From: Bacteroidota bacterium
GTDB taxonomy: Bacteria; Bacteroidota; Bacteroidia; Bacteroidales; UBA5342
Direction of reading: 5' to 3'
Length of the DNA: 51,412 nucleotides
Assembly (NCBI GenBank): GCA_003249935.1
Contig: QKHT01000089.1
Span: 1-51,412 of the forward strand
Under the pieces are notes generated by a model. It was not told where the DNA came from. It made no database searches and saw nothing but the letters and a program-made list of their open reading frames with translations. Every line of letters begins with the position of its first letter. Within the stretch, counting starts at the first letter, position 1. Position numbers and translations under genes: made by a program. Shown piece after piece: positions 8,594-17,967 of this stretch.

Positions 8594-9781
8594 CTAAACT
8601 AATTCGGCAATTTTTTCGGTAGCTTCGCGTATGGTAGTTACACCATGAACCTTAAGACCGGAGTTGGTTATAATGCCGGCACCCTCAACGGCATTGGTTC
8701 CCTGCAAACGTACCACCATGGGTACATCTATATCACCAAGGTTTCGATAGGCATCCACAACGCCCTGAGCAACCCTATCGCAACGAACAATACCTCCAAA
8801 GATATTAATAAACACCACTTTCACGTCCTTGTCTTTAAGTATAATGCGAAGTGCCGCTTCTACCCTTTCGACGTTGGCACCACCACCCACATCAAGGAAG
8901 TTGGCCGGCTGACCGCCCGAAAGTTTTATTGCATCCATTGTTGCCATGGCCAAACCAGCTCCATTTACCATACAACCCACATTACCACTCAGTTTTACAA
9001 AATTGAGACTGTATTTGGATGCTTCGAGCTCCGAAGGATCTTCTTCGAAGATATCGCGCATTGCCATCAGTTTTTCATGCCGGTACAATGCATTATCATC
9101 GATGGTTATTTTTGCATCTACTGCAATAATATGACCATCCGAAGTTTTTACCAGTGGGTTAATTTCTACTAAGGTCGCATCATTTTTCATATACGTACGG
9201 TACAAACCCTGACAAAAACTTATCATCTCTTTAAATGCGCTCCCTTCGAGCCCCAGATTAAGTGCAATGCGGCGCGCCTGATAACCCTGCAAACCAAATC
9301 CCGGAGCAATCTCTTCGGTATATATTTTGTCCGGATATTTTTCCGAAACCTCTTCAATATCCATTCCTCCCTCCGGCGAATATACAATGACGTTACGCCC
9401 GGTGTTTCGGTTCAATAGAATACTAATGTAGATTTCGCGAATTGGCAATGGCCCCTGATAAAATACATTTTCGGTGACGAGCAATTTTCGAACCAGCTTT
9501 CCTTCGGGCCCGGTTTGATTGTTAATTATTTTGATACCAAGCATGGCCTCCGAAAGTTTTTCAACTTCATCGAGAGTAGAGGCCAATTTTACACCCCCTG
9601 CCTTTCCCCGACCACCAGCATGTACCTGAGCCTTTATAACCCAAGCATTGCGCTCGGTTTTTTTATGTATAATTTTTGCATATTCAACAGCATCTTTGGC
9701 ATTTTCTACCATAAATTCGAGCGGTACATTTACGCCTTCGGCCTTCAACAACGCTTTACTTTGATATTCGTGCAGATTCAT
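8594..9781 (-). CDS. sucC: Succinyl-CoA ligase (ADP-forming) beta subunit
   Basis: 395 aa from MNLHEYQSKALL; the nine residues encoded upstream do not belong to the family. SucC forms the nucleotide-binding subunit that interconverts succinyl-CoA and succinate with ADP/ATP. The ATP-grasp domain with GGRGKAGGVK and the C-terminal ligase domain with NIFGGIVRCD are clear. The alpha subunit gene sucD is not adjacent, so the partner must be encoded elsewhere. Confidence 0.96.
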   Translation of the reverse strand: MNLHEYQSKALLKAEGVNVPLEFMVENAKDAVEYAKIIHKKTERNAWVIKAQVHAGGRGKAGGVKLASTLDEVEKLSEAMLGIKIINNQTGPEGKLVRKLLVTENVFYQGPLPIREIYISILLNRNTGRNVIVYSPEGGMDIEEVSEKYPDKIYTEEIAPGFGLQGYQARRIALNLGLEGSAFKEMISFCQGLYRTYMKNDATLVEINPLVKTSDGHIIAVDAKITIDDNALYRHEKLMAMRDIFEEDPSELEASKYSLNFVKLSGNVGCMVNGAGLAMATMDAIKLSGGQPANFLDVGGGANVERVEAALRIILKDKDVKVVFINIFGGIVRCDRVAQGVVDAYRNLGDIDVPMVVRLQGTNAVEGAGIITNSGLKVHGVTTIREATEKIAELV

Positions 9782-9962
9782 AATCCCGGATTTTTTAATT
9801 ACAAACAATATTCAACCCTGTTATGTTCAACAAATTAATAGTCATAACAATGTAGTTGAATATTAATTAGTTTATAATTAATTAAATATAGTTTTACGTG
9901 AACATATAAATATTTTGGATTTTTTGATTTAAATAACTATTTTGGTGCGTTTTAGTTTAACA

Positions 9963-10658
9963 ATGCCATATCGTCGTTTGCCAAATACCGATAAAGCCCG
10001 ATTGCGAGCGTTACAAACTGCGCTCAATCTTGGTGAAGAACTTGAGGGTGGAGCTTTAGCATTTAGTAATAAAACATTTGCCGAAATAAAAAGCTTTCTA
10101 CCCTACTTTTCAAAAATTTATCAGGAATACCATACTACCATTCAGCGCGAAAACGAGGCGGCACATGGCTATCAGAGTAAGGTGCGGATGGCACGAATGT
10201 ACGTTTCGCATTTTATTCAAGTGCTCAATCTCACGGTTCAACGCAACGAAATAAAAGCTGCACAACAAAGTTTGTATGGTCTCGAACCCGGAACGCGTGC
10301 CGTACCCGATTTAATATCGGAAGAAGATCTTTTAAAGTGGGGAGATGCCGCAATTCTTGGCGAACAGAAAAGATTGTCGTCGGGTGGCGCGGCACTCTAT
10401 AATCCGTCGATTGCAAAGGTAAAGGTTCATTTCGAAATTTTTAAGGATGCCCACTACAGACAACAAATTCATCGGAAAAGTACCGGGCGGTTGCACGATC
10501 AAATGAGCGAACTGAGAGTAAAAGCCGACAAGCTTATTCAAACACTTTGGAATGAAATAGAAGCACACTTTAGTGCCATTGAAGATAAGGCAGAACAAAT
10601 GGCCCGTTGTTCCGAATTTGGTGTGGTTTACTACTTACGCAAGTCCGAAAAAAAATAG
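9963..10658 (+). CDS. Conserved hypothetical protein, mostly helical
   Basis: 231 aa from the ATG at 9963 (MPYRRLPNTDKAR); a TTG 21 bp upstream is less likely. I do not assign a function. The sequence is charged and predicted mainly helical, with no signal peptide, membrane segment or recognisable catalytic motif. The opening looks familiar from uncharacterised Bacteroidota proteins of this size. It converges on the FAH-family gene with only 4 bp between stops and no terminator. Confidence 0.7.
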   Translation: MPYRRLPNTDKARLRALQTALNLGEELEGGALAFSNKTFAEIKSFLPYFSKIYQEYHTTIQRENEAAHGYQSKVRMARMYVSHFIQVLNLTVQRNEIKAAQQSLYGLEPGTRAVPDLISEEDLLKWGDAAILGEQKRLSSGGAALYNPSIAKVKVHFEIFKDAHYRQQIHRKSTGRLHDQMSELRVKADKLIQTLWNEIEAHFSAIEDKAEQMARCSEFGVVYYLRKSEKK

Positions 10659-10662
10659 ATTG

Positions 10663-11274
10663 TTATCGTACATTGCATGTAAGCAACCGTTCATCGCCAA
10701 TAAACGCACACAATGTATCGCCCTCTTTCACCGGGCCCACACCTGCGGGAGTTCCGGTAAATATCAAATCGCCGGTTTTCAGTGTAAAATATTTCGATAC
10801 AAAGGCAACGATGGTATCAATAGAAAAAAGCATTTCTCCGGAAACACCCGACTGAACAACTTCGCCGTTTTTTTCAAGTCTGAACCGTATTTGGTTCGTT
10901 GGTGATAATGAAGCGCAGGGAACGAACCGGCCCACAGGGGCCGAGCCGTCAAAACCTTTAGCCAATGTCCAGGGCAAACCATTGCTTTTGAGTTTGGCCT
11001 GAAGATCGCGAGCAGTAAAATCGATACCAACGGTAATTTCATCGTAGTAACGGTGAGCAAAGCGGGGTGCGATATTTTTACCCACCTTGCAAATTTTAAC
11101 CACCAATTCCACTTCGTGATGAATGTCCGAAGAGAAAGGTGGAATAAAAAATGGCTTTTCGTTGGTTACCAAAGCCGAATCGGGTTTTATAAAAATAACC
11201 GGTTCCGATGGAACCGGGTTATTAAGTTCGGCTGCATGCTGTATATAATTACGCCCTACACAAATTATTTTCAT
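10663..11274 (-). CDS. Fumarylacetoacetate hydrolase (FAH) family protein
   Basis: 203 aa, the small FAHD1-like size. Family members are acylpyruvate hydrolases, oxaloacetate decarboxylases or hydroxyhepta-dienedioate isomerases; sequence alone does not settle which. Visible features are IICVGRNYIQHAAELNN at the start, the metal-binding HHEVELVVKI region, GIDFTARDLQ, LAKGFDGSAPVG and the C-terminal GDLIFTGTPAGVGPV. It lies 13 bp after the exonuclease gene and is probably co-transcribed with it, though no functional link is obvious. Confidence 0.9.
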   Translation of the reverse strand: MKIICVGRNYIQHAAELNNPVPSEPVIFIKPDSALVTNEKPFFIPPFSSDIHHEVELVVKICKVGKNIAPRFAHRYYDEITVGIDFTARDLQAKLKSNGLPWTLAKGFDGSAPVGRFVPCASLSPTNQIRFRLEKNGEVVQSGVSGEMLFSIDTIVAFVSKYFTLKTGDLIFTGTPAGVGPVKEGDTLCAFIGDERLLTCNVR

Positions 11275-11287
11275 GGTAATTACAATT

Positions 11288-12049
11288 CTACATTTGACTT
11301 AACTTAATGGCTGTAAGCACTTTTTTGGTATACAACGAAAAATCGCCATTCATCATCCACGCGTAGTATCCCGGTTCAGCCTTAAATACATCCACTACTT
11401 TGCGTCCCTTGTGTTTGCCAAAGTTAAATACTTCCTCATTCTTTTCGTTATAAACCACACGTCCGGCATAATCCACATTTTTAGTAAATGCCGAAAACTC
11501 CGACAAATATTGCACGTCATTTTTAAGCATTTCGTATTTATCGAGCTGAGCTTTAAGCACTTCGTATGTAGCCCTTACATCGGCTTCGGCACTATGGGCG
11601 TTAATCAGTTCTTTATTGCAATAGAACTGATAAGCCGCTCCCAGAGTTCTTTGCTCCAACTTATGAAAGATGGTTTGAACATCAATAAATTTTCTTTTCT
11701 TTAAATCAATGTCCACATCGCAACGTAAAAACTCTTCGGCAAGCAGTGGAATATCGAACCGGTTGGAATTGTATCCACACAAATCGCAACCTTCTATAAA
11801 TTTGGCCACCGTGCGGGCCAGGGCTTTAAATGTCGGGGCATCCTTTACGTCTTCATCGGAAATACCATGAATTGTAGTAGTGAATGCAGGAATAGGCATT
11901 TCGGGGTTTATAAGCCAACGTTTAAACTCCTCGGCACCGCCGGGCATAACCTTTAGGGCCGCAAGCTCTACAATACGATCGCTCACAATATTTGTACCGG
12001 TAGTTTCGAGATCGAAAAACACGATTGGATTCTTGAGATTTAACTCCAT
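11288..12049 (-). CDS. DEDDh 3'-5' exonuclease (DnaQ/ExoX-like)
   Basis: 253 aa. The exonuclease domain (about 1-175) shows all motifs: Exo I FFDLETTG (Asp13, Glu15), Exo II GYNSNRFDIPLL, and Exo III with His and Asp in AHSAEADVRAT. The C-terminal about 60 residues (VFNFGKHKGRKV, PGYYAWMM) resemble the small C-terminal module of ExoX-type nucleases. It may proofread or trim DNA ends. It follows dnaN on the same strand but is separated by a terminator, so the two are neighbours rather than one transcript. Confidence 0.9.
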   Translation of the reverse strand: MELNLKNPIVFFDLETTGTNIVSDRIVELAALKVMPGGAEEFKRWLINPEMPIPAFTTTIHGISDEDVKDAPTFKALARTVAKFIEGCDLCGYNSNRFDIPLLAEEFLRCDVDIDLKKRKFIDVQTIFHKLEQRTLGAAYQFYCNKELINAHSAEADVRATYEVLKAQLDKYEMLKNDVQYLSEFSAFTKNVDYAGRVVYNEKNEEVFNFGKHKGRKVVDVFKAEPGYYAWMMNGDFSLYTKKVLTAIKLSQM

Positions 12050-12109
12050 TTTCTATTTTATTATTTTGGGTAAACACATGTAATATGCATGTGTTGTGCC
12101 GGTGTAATT

Positions 12110-12140
12110 AAAAAAAACAGGGGACTTGTTAAGCCCCCTG
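12110..12140 (-). terminator. Rho-independent terminator of dnaN
   Basis: Read on the minus strand, a stem CAGGGGGCTT / AAGTCCCCTG with a 3-nt loop is followed by eight T. It lies 32 bp downstream of the dnaN stop. Confidence 0.92.
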
Positions 12141-12171
12141 ATATATACTTAACCAGAATGTAAGTTTCAAC

Positions 12172-13296
12172 TTATTCGCTTACCATCATTGGCATAATAA
12201 GCATCAGCACATCTTGCTCGGTATCCTGCTCAAAAGGTTTGATAAGTGCTGCACGACTCGAGTCGGCCAGTTCAAACAAAACTTCTTCGGAATCGATATT
12301 TGATAATAATTCAATCAAAAAACTCGATTTAAACCCTATCGCCATGGGTTCGCCGTTGTACTGACACGGAATGTTTTCGTTGGCCGAAATCGAAAAATCA
12401 AGATCCTGAGCCGAAACACGCACCATATCGATATCGATATCCATACGAATAAGATTACTGGCCGCGTTAGAACATACCGAAACACGGTTAAGCGATGCAA
12501 TTGCCGACGAACGATCTGAAACCAAACGATTGATATTGTTTTGTGGAATCACAGAGGCGTAGTTGGGGTAACGACCTTCTATTTGACGGCAGAACATTTT
12601 GTAACGGTTCAGCGAAAAACATGCATTTTTATTGTCGAATTCTACAAAAACGTTGCCTTCTTCTTTTCCAAGAATATTTTTGAGCAACGAAGCCGGTTTT
12701 TTTGGCAATATAAATGAAGATGGTTCAGAACCAAATACATGCAAATTTTTGATACGCACAAGTTTATGTGCATCGGAAGCGGCAAAGGTCACACACTCTT
12801 CGCTGATATCAACAAAAATGCCATTCATTACGGGGCGAAGTTCGTCGTCGGCTGTGGCGAAAATTGTTTTTACAATACTACGTTCCAAATCTTTAACTGC
12901 AATTGTAAACGATCGTACCGGACCATCCTGCAACAGGGGTTGTTCGGGATATTCGTCGCCATTTTGGCCACCCATTTCGTACTTTCCGTTGGCACTTGTA
13001 ATGACCATGTGGTAGTTACTATCCACTTCGAAGGTTAGCGGTTGATCTGAGAAACCACGTAATATATCGGAAACAAACTTAGCCGCTACGGCCACTGCAC
13101 CGTCATTGCCCTGAGAGTCGATATCGAGCGACGTAATCATAGTGGTTTCGAGATCGGAAGCAGTAACGGTTAATGTGTTTCCCGTTATCTGAAAAAGAAA
13201 ATTATCTAATATTGGCAGAGTGTTCTTATTGTTGATTACCCTGTTGATGGCCTGTAAATGTGTTAACAGATTTGAGCTTGAAACTACGAACTTCAT
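12172..13296 (-). CDS. dnaN: DNA polymerase III beta subunit (sliding clamp)
   Basis: 374 aa, normal for the beta clamp. It forms the ring that tethers the replicative polymerase to DNA. The start MKFVVSSSNLLTHLQAINRV is typical, the three clamp domains fill the length, and the C-terminus ends in a MPMMV segment. A minus-strand TATCTTTG box at 13320-13327 gives a likely promoter with a short leader. It stands downstream of gldF-gldG rather than beside dnaA, so this is not an origin-type arrangement. Confidence 0.97.
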   Translation of the reverse strand: MKFVVSSSNLLTHLQAINRVINNKNTLPILDNFLFQITGNTLTVTASDLETTMITSLDIDSQGNDGAVAVAAKFVSDILRGFSDQPLTFEVDSNYHMVITSANGKYEMGGQNGDEYPEQPLLQDGPVRSFTIAVKDLERSIVKTIFATADDELRPVMNGIFVDISEECVTFAASDAHKLVRIKNLHVFGSEPSSFILPKKPASLLKNILGKEEGNVFVEFDNKNACFSLNRYKMFCRQIEGRYPNYASVIPQNNINRLVSDRSSAIASLNRVSVCSNAASNLIRMDIDIDMVRVSAQDLDFSISANENIPCQYNGEPMAIGFKSSFLIELLSNIDSEEVLFELADSSRAALIKPFEQDTEQDVLMLIMPMMVSE

Positions 13297-13383
13297 TTGA
13301 TCTGATTTTTTAATGGAATCAAAGATATAGAAAAAATTGGAACTAAAATGCGCTGGTTAATAATTTGCTAATAAAATACAATA

Positions 13384-15102
13384 CTAAATATGATGTGTTT
13401 TTCGATACTTCTTCAGCGAAAAAAATCGGATAGTCAAACCGGTTACAAACAGTAATACAAGTGGAACCAATACATTAATCAATTGCCATAACAACCTGTT
13501 GTCGTTAGATTGTGCTTTATTCAACAATCTCATTTCCACTTGTTTATTTCGAAGTTGAATCCAATCATCATCATCAGTAATGTAGGTAATGGCATTCATA
13601 AGAAAATTACGGTTATCGAACATCATTTGGCGGGTAAGCCGGTCGTATCCCAACGGCAATGCCGAAGCATTGGCAAGGGTGCCCTGCACATCGTTGGTGG
13701 CCAGCTCGCCATCGGCAATTACAACCATTTTGGTGGTTTTGCTTTTATCGCGGAATTGTTTTACGGGCTGAACCCCATCGGGCACCATTCTGTTTGTAAA
13801 AACGGATTGAAATTCGCCTTCAAGAAGCACCGCCACAGGCAATCGCGATTTGGTAAAATACCGGGCATCCACCGGTTCGACCGATAATGATAAATCAACC
13901 GGTGCAGGTACGTCTATCGTGTTGGCATGTTCGGAAGTGGTGAGCAAAACGGTTTTCGTAACGGTTGTGTTACTGCTCACCGCATCAATTGTACTACAAA
14001 AAGTGGCTTTTACGGGCGAAATATTGCGCACAATAATGCTTCCCTCAACCGGTTGAAGCAACGGTGAAAAATACCATGGCAGCGGTTTAAACCGTGCCGG
14101 TTCACCCGGGGCCGAAACATTTACCGGAACCATTGCGCACTGCATGTCCTGAATGAGTTGTGCATTAATTCGAACACCGTACCGGAACAGCATATCGCCA
14201 AGGTTCAAATCATTAAAAAAGCCAAAAGTTTCCTGATGATGTTTCAGGCTGTCCTGAGAGATTTTCACGCCATCGACAAGCCACAACACCCGGCCGCCAT
14301 TCATTATATATTGGTCAAGCACATATTTCTCCTTTTCGGTATAGGCTGTTTTTGGTCCGGCAATAATTACGGCCTTGTACCCGTCGAGCTCGCCGGCTTT
14401 GCCCGAAATTGCTCCGCGATCGACCCTGAAATACCGGGCTAAAGCCGTTGTAAAGTCAAAAACTTCCAATTCCGAGGCTTCGTTATGCCCCTCGATAAAG
14501 GCAACCTTTTCTGTGGTTGAACTCATCAAAATACGAAACCCATCGAGCATATTGTACTCGATATTTTCGATAGACGCATTGAGATTGGCCTCACCACTTT
14601 GAGCTTTACTATTGGTTAACAGGTTTATTGCAAAATACTTACCTTCGCACGCTGCAATGGCGTACGGAAAAACCGATTGCCTTATCGCTTGCCCTTTAAC
14701 CCCTTCTTCGAACACATTAATTGGCGAAAGCCCGGCATGTTTGATAAAAGCGGCTATGGGTAGGTTATTGGTCGAACCCATTATCGTTTCGGGCTTAACA
14801 AATTCGAATGTTAGCTGTCCACGACTATAGGCCGATAAAGCAGTCAGATAATCACGAACAGCATCCGATAAGCGGCCAAATCCACTGTTTACCGAACCAT
14901 CGAGCAAAATAGTAACTTCTACCGGCTTTTTTAATCCCGAAACAAAGTTTTTCGCCACTTTGGCCGGAGACCAACGCTTATCGGCCGTAAAATCGACCCG
15001 AAACCACATCAACTGTCCGATAACTACCACACCAAAAAAAATTGCGACTGCCACAACAGAATTCACCAACGTCGATTTATGCTTTAACTCTTTAAATTTC
15101 AT
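13384..15102 (-). CDS. gldG: Gliding-motility ABC transporter auxiliary protein GldG
   Basis: 572 aa. One membrane segment near the N-terminus (about 13-31, VAVAIFFGVVVIGQLMWF) and one near the C-terminus (about 545-563, INVLVPLVLLFVTGLTI) bracket a large extracytoplasmic region of the ABC-transporter auxiliary type (GldG family). In Flavobacterium johnsoniae, GldA, GldF and GldG are proposed to form an ABC transporter required for gliding. The gene follows gldF by 5 bp. The ATPase gene gldA is not in the window. Confidence 0.9.
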   Translation of the reverse strand: MKFKELKHKSTLVNSVVAVAIFFGVVVIGQLMWFRVDFTADKRWSPAKVAKNFVSGLKKPVEVTILLDGSVNSGFGRLSDAVRDYLTALSAYSRGQLTFEFVKPETIMGSTNNLPIAAFIKHAGLSPINVFEEGVKGQAIRQSVFPYAIAACEGKYFAINLLTNSKAQSGEANLNASIENIEYNMLDGFRILMSSTTEKVAFIEGHNEASELEVFDFTTALARYFRVDRGAISGKAGELDGYKAVIIAGPKTAYTEKEKYVLDQYIMNGGRVLWLVDGVKISQDSLKHHQETFGFFNDLNLGDMLFRYGVRINAQLIQDMQCAMVPVNVSAPGEPARFKPLPWYFSPLLQPVEGSIIVRNISPVKATFCSTIDAVSSNTTVTKTVLLTTSEHANTIDVPAPVDLSLSVEPVDARYFTKSRLPVAVLLEGEFQSVFTNRMVPDGVQPVKQFRDKSKTTKMVVIADGELATNDVQGTLANASALPLGYDRLTRQMMFDNRNFLMNAITYITDDDDWIQLRNKQVEMRLLNKAQSNDNRLLWQLINVLVPLVLLFVTGLTIRFFSLKKYRKTHHI

Positions 15103-15107
15103 AACCT

Positions 15108-15845
15108 TCAGCGTTTTTTATCGATTTGCATTTTTGTAAACCAAAGCATCAACATTGTAACGGCAGCAAAAAATAAGGCATCCCGGCTATCGAGCAATCC
15201 GCGTCCCAACCTAAGGTATCTTTCGTGAAATGACCATTGTAAAAATAGCGGTTCGGCCCATTTAAGAACGGCCACTTGTGCCAACTGCGAAAATCCGTCG
15301 TACAACAAATAGAGTACGCCAAAAGACATTATAAACGCCACCACCTGATTGTTGGTATTGGACGAAGCCCACAAGCCAACCGATACAAACGCCGATCCAA
15401 TAAATAGCAATCCGAAATAGCCACCAATAATAAACCCCGAATCGAGATTAAATGCCGGTTCGGCCATAAACCCCGTGGTAAAAACATACACAAGTGTGGG
15501 AATGAACCCGATAATAAGCAATGCCATACAGGCCAGATATTTCATTAAAACGATTTGGAATGAACCGGCGGGTTTTGTGAGTAACGGCTCTATTGTGCCC
15601 GTACGGTACTCTTCGGCAAACATACGCATACTTAATGCAGGAACCATAAACAGAAGGAGCCAGGGCGACAGGGTAAAAAATCCGTCGAGACTGGCATATC
15701 CACCCGAAAGAATGTTGGAGTCGCCCGGAACAATCCACAAAAACAGTGAATTGGCCAGAAGATAAAGGCCGGTAATGACATAACCTGTGGAGGTACGGTA
15801 AAAAACAAAAAACTCGCGTTTAAACACCGGATGCATAATATTCAT
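15108..15845 (-). CDS. gldF: Gliding-motility ABC transporter permease GldF
   Basis: 245 aa with about six hydrophobic segments and the ABC-2 permease layout. Visible landmarks are VFKREFFVFYRTSTGYV at the N-terminus and the cytoplasmic MRMFAEEYRTGTIEPLLTKP loop typical of this family. It is the first gene of the gldF-gldG pair. A minus-strand TATTTTTG box at 15859-15866 is a good promoter candidate. Whether the organism glides cannot be read from these two genes alone. Confidence 0.9.
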   Translation of the reverse strand: MNIMHPVFKREFFVFYRTSTGYVITGLYLLANSLFLWIVPGDSNILSGGYASLDGFFTLSPWLLLFMVPALSMRMFAEEYRTGTIEPLLTKPAGSFQIVLMKYLACMALLIIGFIPTLVYVFTTGFMAEPAFNLDSGFIIGGYFGLLFIGSAFVSVGLWASSNTNNQVVAFIMSFGVLYLLYDGFSQLAQVAVLKWAEPLFLQWSFHERYLRLGRGLLDSRDALFFAAVTMLMLWFTKMQIDKKR

Positions 15846-16000
15846 CTTTTTAGTGATACAAAAATAACCTTACTGTTCGTAATCTGAAAACTTAGTCACA
15901 TATATTGTTCCCCATTAAGTCTTATGACACATTAGTTAACACAAACAGTAGCAAATTATCAGGTAAATTGCTAATTTCGCAAGGTAATGATTAAAATGCC

Positions 16001-17290
16001 ATGACTCATAAACTCCCGATTGTGCGAAAAATATTCAGTAAAAGAAAGACCGTACTTGCGCTCTTCATTGTAATAATAATTGCAACACCTGTGCTTGTAA
16101 TTATACTTAATGGAAACAATACTTCTGAAAAAACACTGCGGATTACACCGGCGAAGTTCGATGTGTATGTAGAAGCCAACGGCGAAATAAAAGCAGAATC
16201 GAGTCTTGAGGTTTTTCCTCCCGACGAATTTTACGATCAGGAACTCTCTTTTTACGAAATGAAAATAATAGAGATGGTACCGGAAGGAACCCTGGTAAAA
16301 CCCGGTGATTACGTAGCCACTCTGGATGTGTCGGAAATTGACCGCAAATTAAAAGATTTGCGCACAACAATAAACAATCAATCCCAAACACTTAGCATGG
16401 CCATTATCGATTCATCGCTAACGCTCAGCAACGAGCGCTCCTCTATTCAATCGCTTAAAGATAAACTCACTGAGGATAGTATCCTGTTACTTAATTCGGC
16501 GTTCGAATCGGAAGCCAGCCAGCGACGTGCTGCCATAAAAACCAATCAGACCCTGAAACAACTTCAAAACAAGATAAACTATTACCAAAAACGTATTGGT
16601 TCAGAAAAAAGACGAATTGACTATTATTCGCGTTCATTGGCTGATAGTAAAAGATTAGAAGCTAAAATGATGGCATTTTCGGGGAAATGCCGTTTAGTAT
16701 CGCCGGGTACCGGCATTATTGTATATCACCGCCGATGGAATGGCGAAAAGCTTAAAGCAGGAAATAGTATCGACCGGTTTAACTATCCAAAGTCGGTAGC
16801 TTACCTACCCGATCTTTCCCGCTTGATTTCAGAATTTAACGTTTCGGAAATTGATGTTCCTAAATTAAAAACAGGCCAAACGGTAACGCTTACCATCGAT
16901 GCCATTCCCGACAGGACTTTTGATGGTACTATAAGTTACCTTTCGAATACAGGCCAATCGAACCAGGTAAACGATTATAACAATTATATGGTACAGGTAA
17001 AAGTTAATGCACCTGATAGTACAATAAAACCGGCGATGACATCCAAAAACAGAATATTAATTCAACAGTTTACAAATGTACTATCGATACCCCTCTCGGC
17101 CATGCACTCGGAAGCCGGGCATAAATATGTATTCGTAAAATCGGGATGGGGTGTTGAGATGCACGAAATTGAGACATCGGTTCAGAACAATACCGATATT
17201 ATTGTAACCAACGGACTAAAAAACAATGATTTAATTTTGCTTACAAAACCCATCAACCCAGAAGGGCTAAAGAGAGTGATGCTCAATTAA
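16001..17290 (+). CDS. HlyD-type membrane fusion protein, orphan
   Basis: 429 aa. One N-terminal membrane anchor (about 19-37, VLALFIVIIIATPVLVIIL) is followed by a periplasmic adaptor: lipoyl-like half, a long coiled-coil hairpin (about 105-220), the second half with VSPGTGIIVY, and a beta-barrel with QTVTLTIDAIPDRTFDGTI. Such adaptors link an inner-membrane ABC or RND pump to an outer-membrane channel. No pump or channel gene is adjacent: the gene stands alone before a tRNA gene, so its partner is encoded elsewhere. A TAATTTCG at 15972-15979 is one mismatch from the -7 consensus. Confidence 0.85.
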   Translation: MTHKLPIVRKIFSKRKTVLALFIVIIIATPVLVIILNGNNTSEKTLRITPAKFDVYVEANGEIKAESSLEVFPPDEFYDQELSFYEMKIIEMVPEGTLVKPGDYVATLDVSEIDRKLKDLRTTINNQSQTLSMAIIDSSLTLSNERSSIQSLKDKLTEDSILLLNSAFESEASQRRAAIKTNQTLKQLQNKINYYQKRIGSEKRRIDYYSRSLADSKRLEAKMMAFSGKCRLVSPGTGIIVYHRRWNGEKLKAGNSIDRFNYPKSVAYLPDLSRLISEFNVSEIDVPKLKTGQTVTLTIDAIPDRTFDGTISYLSNTGQSNQVNDYNNYMVQVKVNAPDSTIKPAMTSKNRILIQQFTNVLSIPLSAMHSEAGHKYVFVKSGWGVEMHEIETSVQNNTDIIVTNGLKNNDLILLTKPINPEGLKRVMLN

Positions 17291-17322
17291 TGTTTTCGGA
17301 AATTGGTTGTATCAATAATTGG

Positions 17323-17353
17323 TTTGGCACAAACGTATTTTTTACTAATTTTG
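17323..17353 (+). promoter_or_regulatory. Promoter of tRNA-Arg
   Basis: TTTG (17323-17326) and TAATTTTG (17346-17353) are spaced by 19 nt and match the Bacteroidota -33/-7 promoter exactly. The tRNA begins 20 nt after the -7 box. Confidence 0.85.
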
Positions 17354-17372
17354 CACGTCGTAAAACACATAA

Positions 17373-17444
17373 GGCCCCATAGTTTAATGGATAGAATGGA
17401 GGATTCCGGTTCCTTTGATCTGAGTTCGAATCTCGGTGGGGTCA
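17373..17444 (+). tRNA. tRNA-Arg (anticodon CCG)
   Basis: A full cloverleaf of 72 nt. The acceptor stem pairs GGCCCCA with TGGGGTC, including one G-U pair. The anticodon stem is GAGGA/TCCTT with loop TTCCGGT, giving anticodon CCG, which reads the Arg codon CGG. The T arm is CTGAG-TTCGAAT-CTCGG and the discriminator base is A. CCA is not encoded. Confidence 0.95.
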
Positions 17445-17450
17445 CAAATA

Positions 17451-17484
17451 AAAGCCCTCGCAAATAGCAATTTGCGAGGGCTTT
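17451..17484. terminator. Terminator between tRNA-Arg and queD
   Basis: A 15-bp perfect stem (AAAGCCCTCGCAAAT / ATTTGCGAGGGCTTT) with loop AGCA follows the tRNA by 6 nt and also lies downstream of queD on the minus strand, so it probably serves both. Confidence 0.92.
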
Positions 17485-17507
17485 GTATTTTGTAGTAAAC
17501 TGTTTAA

Positions 17508-17957
17508 TCAGTCATTATCTGAAGCAAACCATTCGGCATACGATTTTGCTGTTTCGTACAACTTAATGCTGTGAAGTTTTACCCCATCGGGAAGTTTATC
17601 GGCAAGCATTCGGGCATACATTACCACAATATTTTCGCATGTTGGCTGAAAATCGGTTAGTTCGAGTTTGTCGAACATCTGTGGCATTTGCAAAAACGGC
17701 TGATGGGGGGCATTGCGGTTCAGCAACAAACAATGGTCGTAACGATCTACAATCGTGTTTTTAACTACTTTCGAAATATCGCCAAAGTCGATGACCATAC
17801 CGTCTTTTATATTGCCGGCATCGTTTATTACATTACCAATAACGGTAACATACAAAATATACGAATGGCCATGTACATTTTTACACAACCCATCGTAATT
17901 CCACAATGCATGCGCCATTTCCCATCTGAACTCTTTTGTTACTCTAACAACTGCCAT
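17508..17957 (-). CDS. queD: 6-carboxytetrahydropterin synthase / PTPS family (QueD)
   Basis: 149 aa from the ATG at 17957, which has a GGAG a few bases upstream; the TTG three codons earlier is less likely. The family makes 6-carboxy-5,6,7,8-tetrahydropterin from dihydroneopterin triphosphate in queuosine synthesis. The zinc ligands are His16, His29 and His31, with the catalytic Cys25 in GLCKNVHGH, and the substrate Glu in PTCENIVVM. It starts 10 bp after the ArsR-type gene and is probably co-transcribed with it. No other queuosine gene is in the window. Confidence 0.9.
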   Translation of the reverse strand: MAVVRVTKEFRWEMAHALWNYDGLCKNVHGHSYILYVTVIGNVINDAGNIKDGMVIDFGDISKVVKNTIVDRYDHCLLLNRNAPHQPFLQMPQMFDKLELTDFQPTCENIVVMYARMLADKLPDGVKLHSIKLYETAKSYAEWFASDND

Positions 17958-17967
17958 AATCTCCAAC

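Noticed and set aside
12073-12094. Hairpin ACACATG / CATGTGT upstream of the exonuclease gene
   Set aside because: Too short and AT-rich to call an operator; the real terminator of dnaN is the adjacent stem at 12118-12140.
12172-13296. dnaN as a sign of the replication origin
   Set aside because: No dnaA, recF or gyrB nearby and no visible DnaA-box cluster.
16001-17290. Membrane fusion protein as part of a complete efflux operon
   Set aside because: No pump or channel gene adjoins it; the next features are a tRNA and minus-strand genes.
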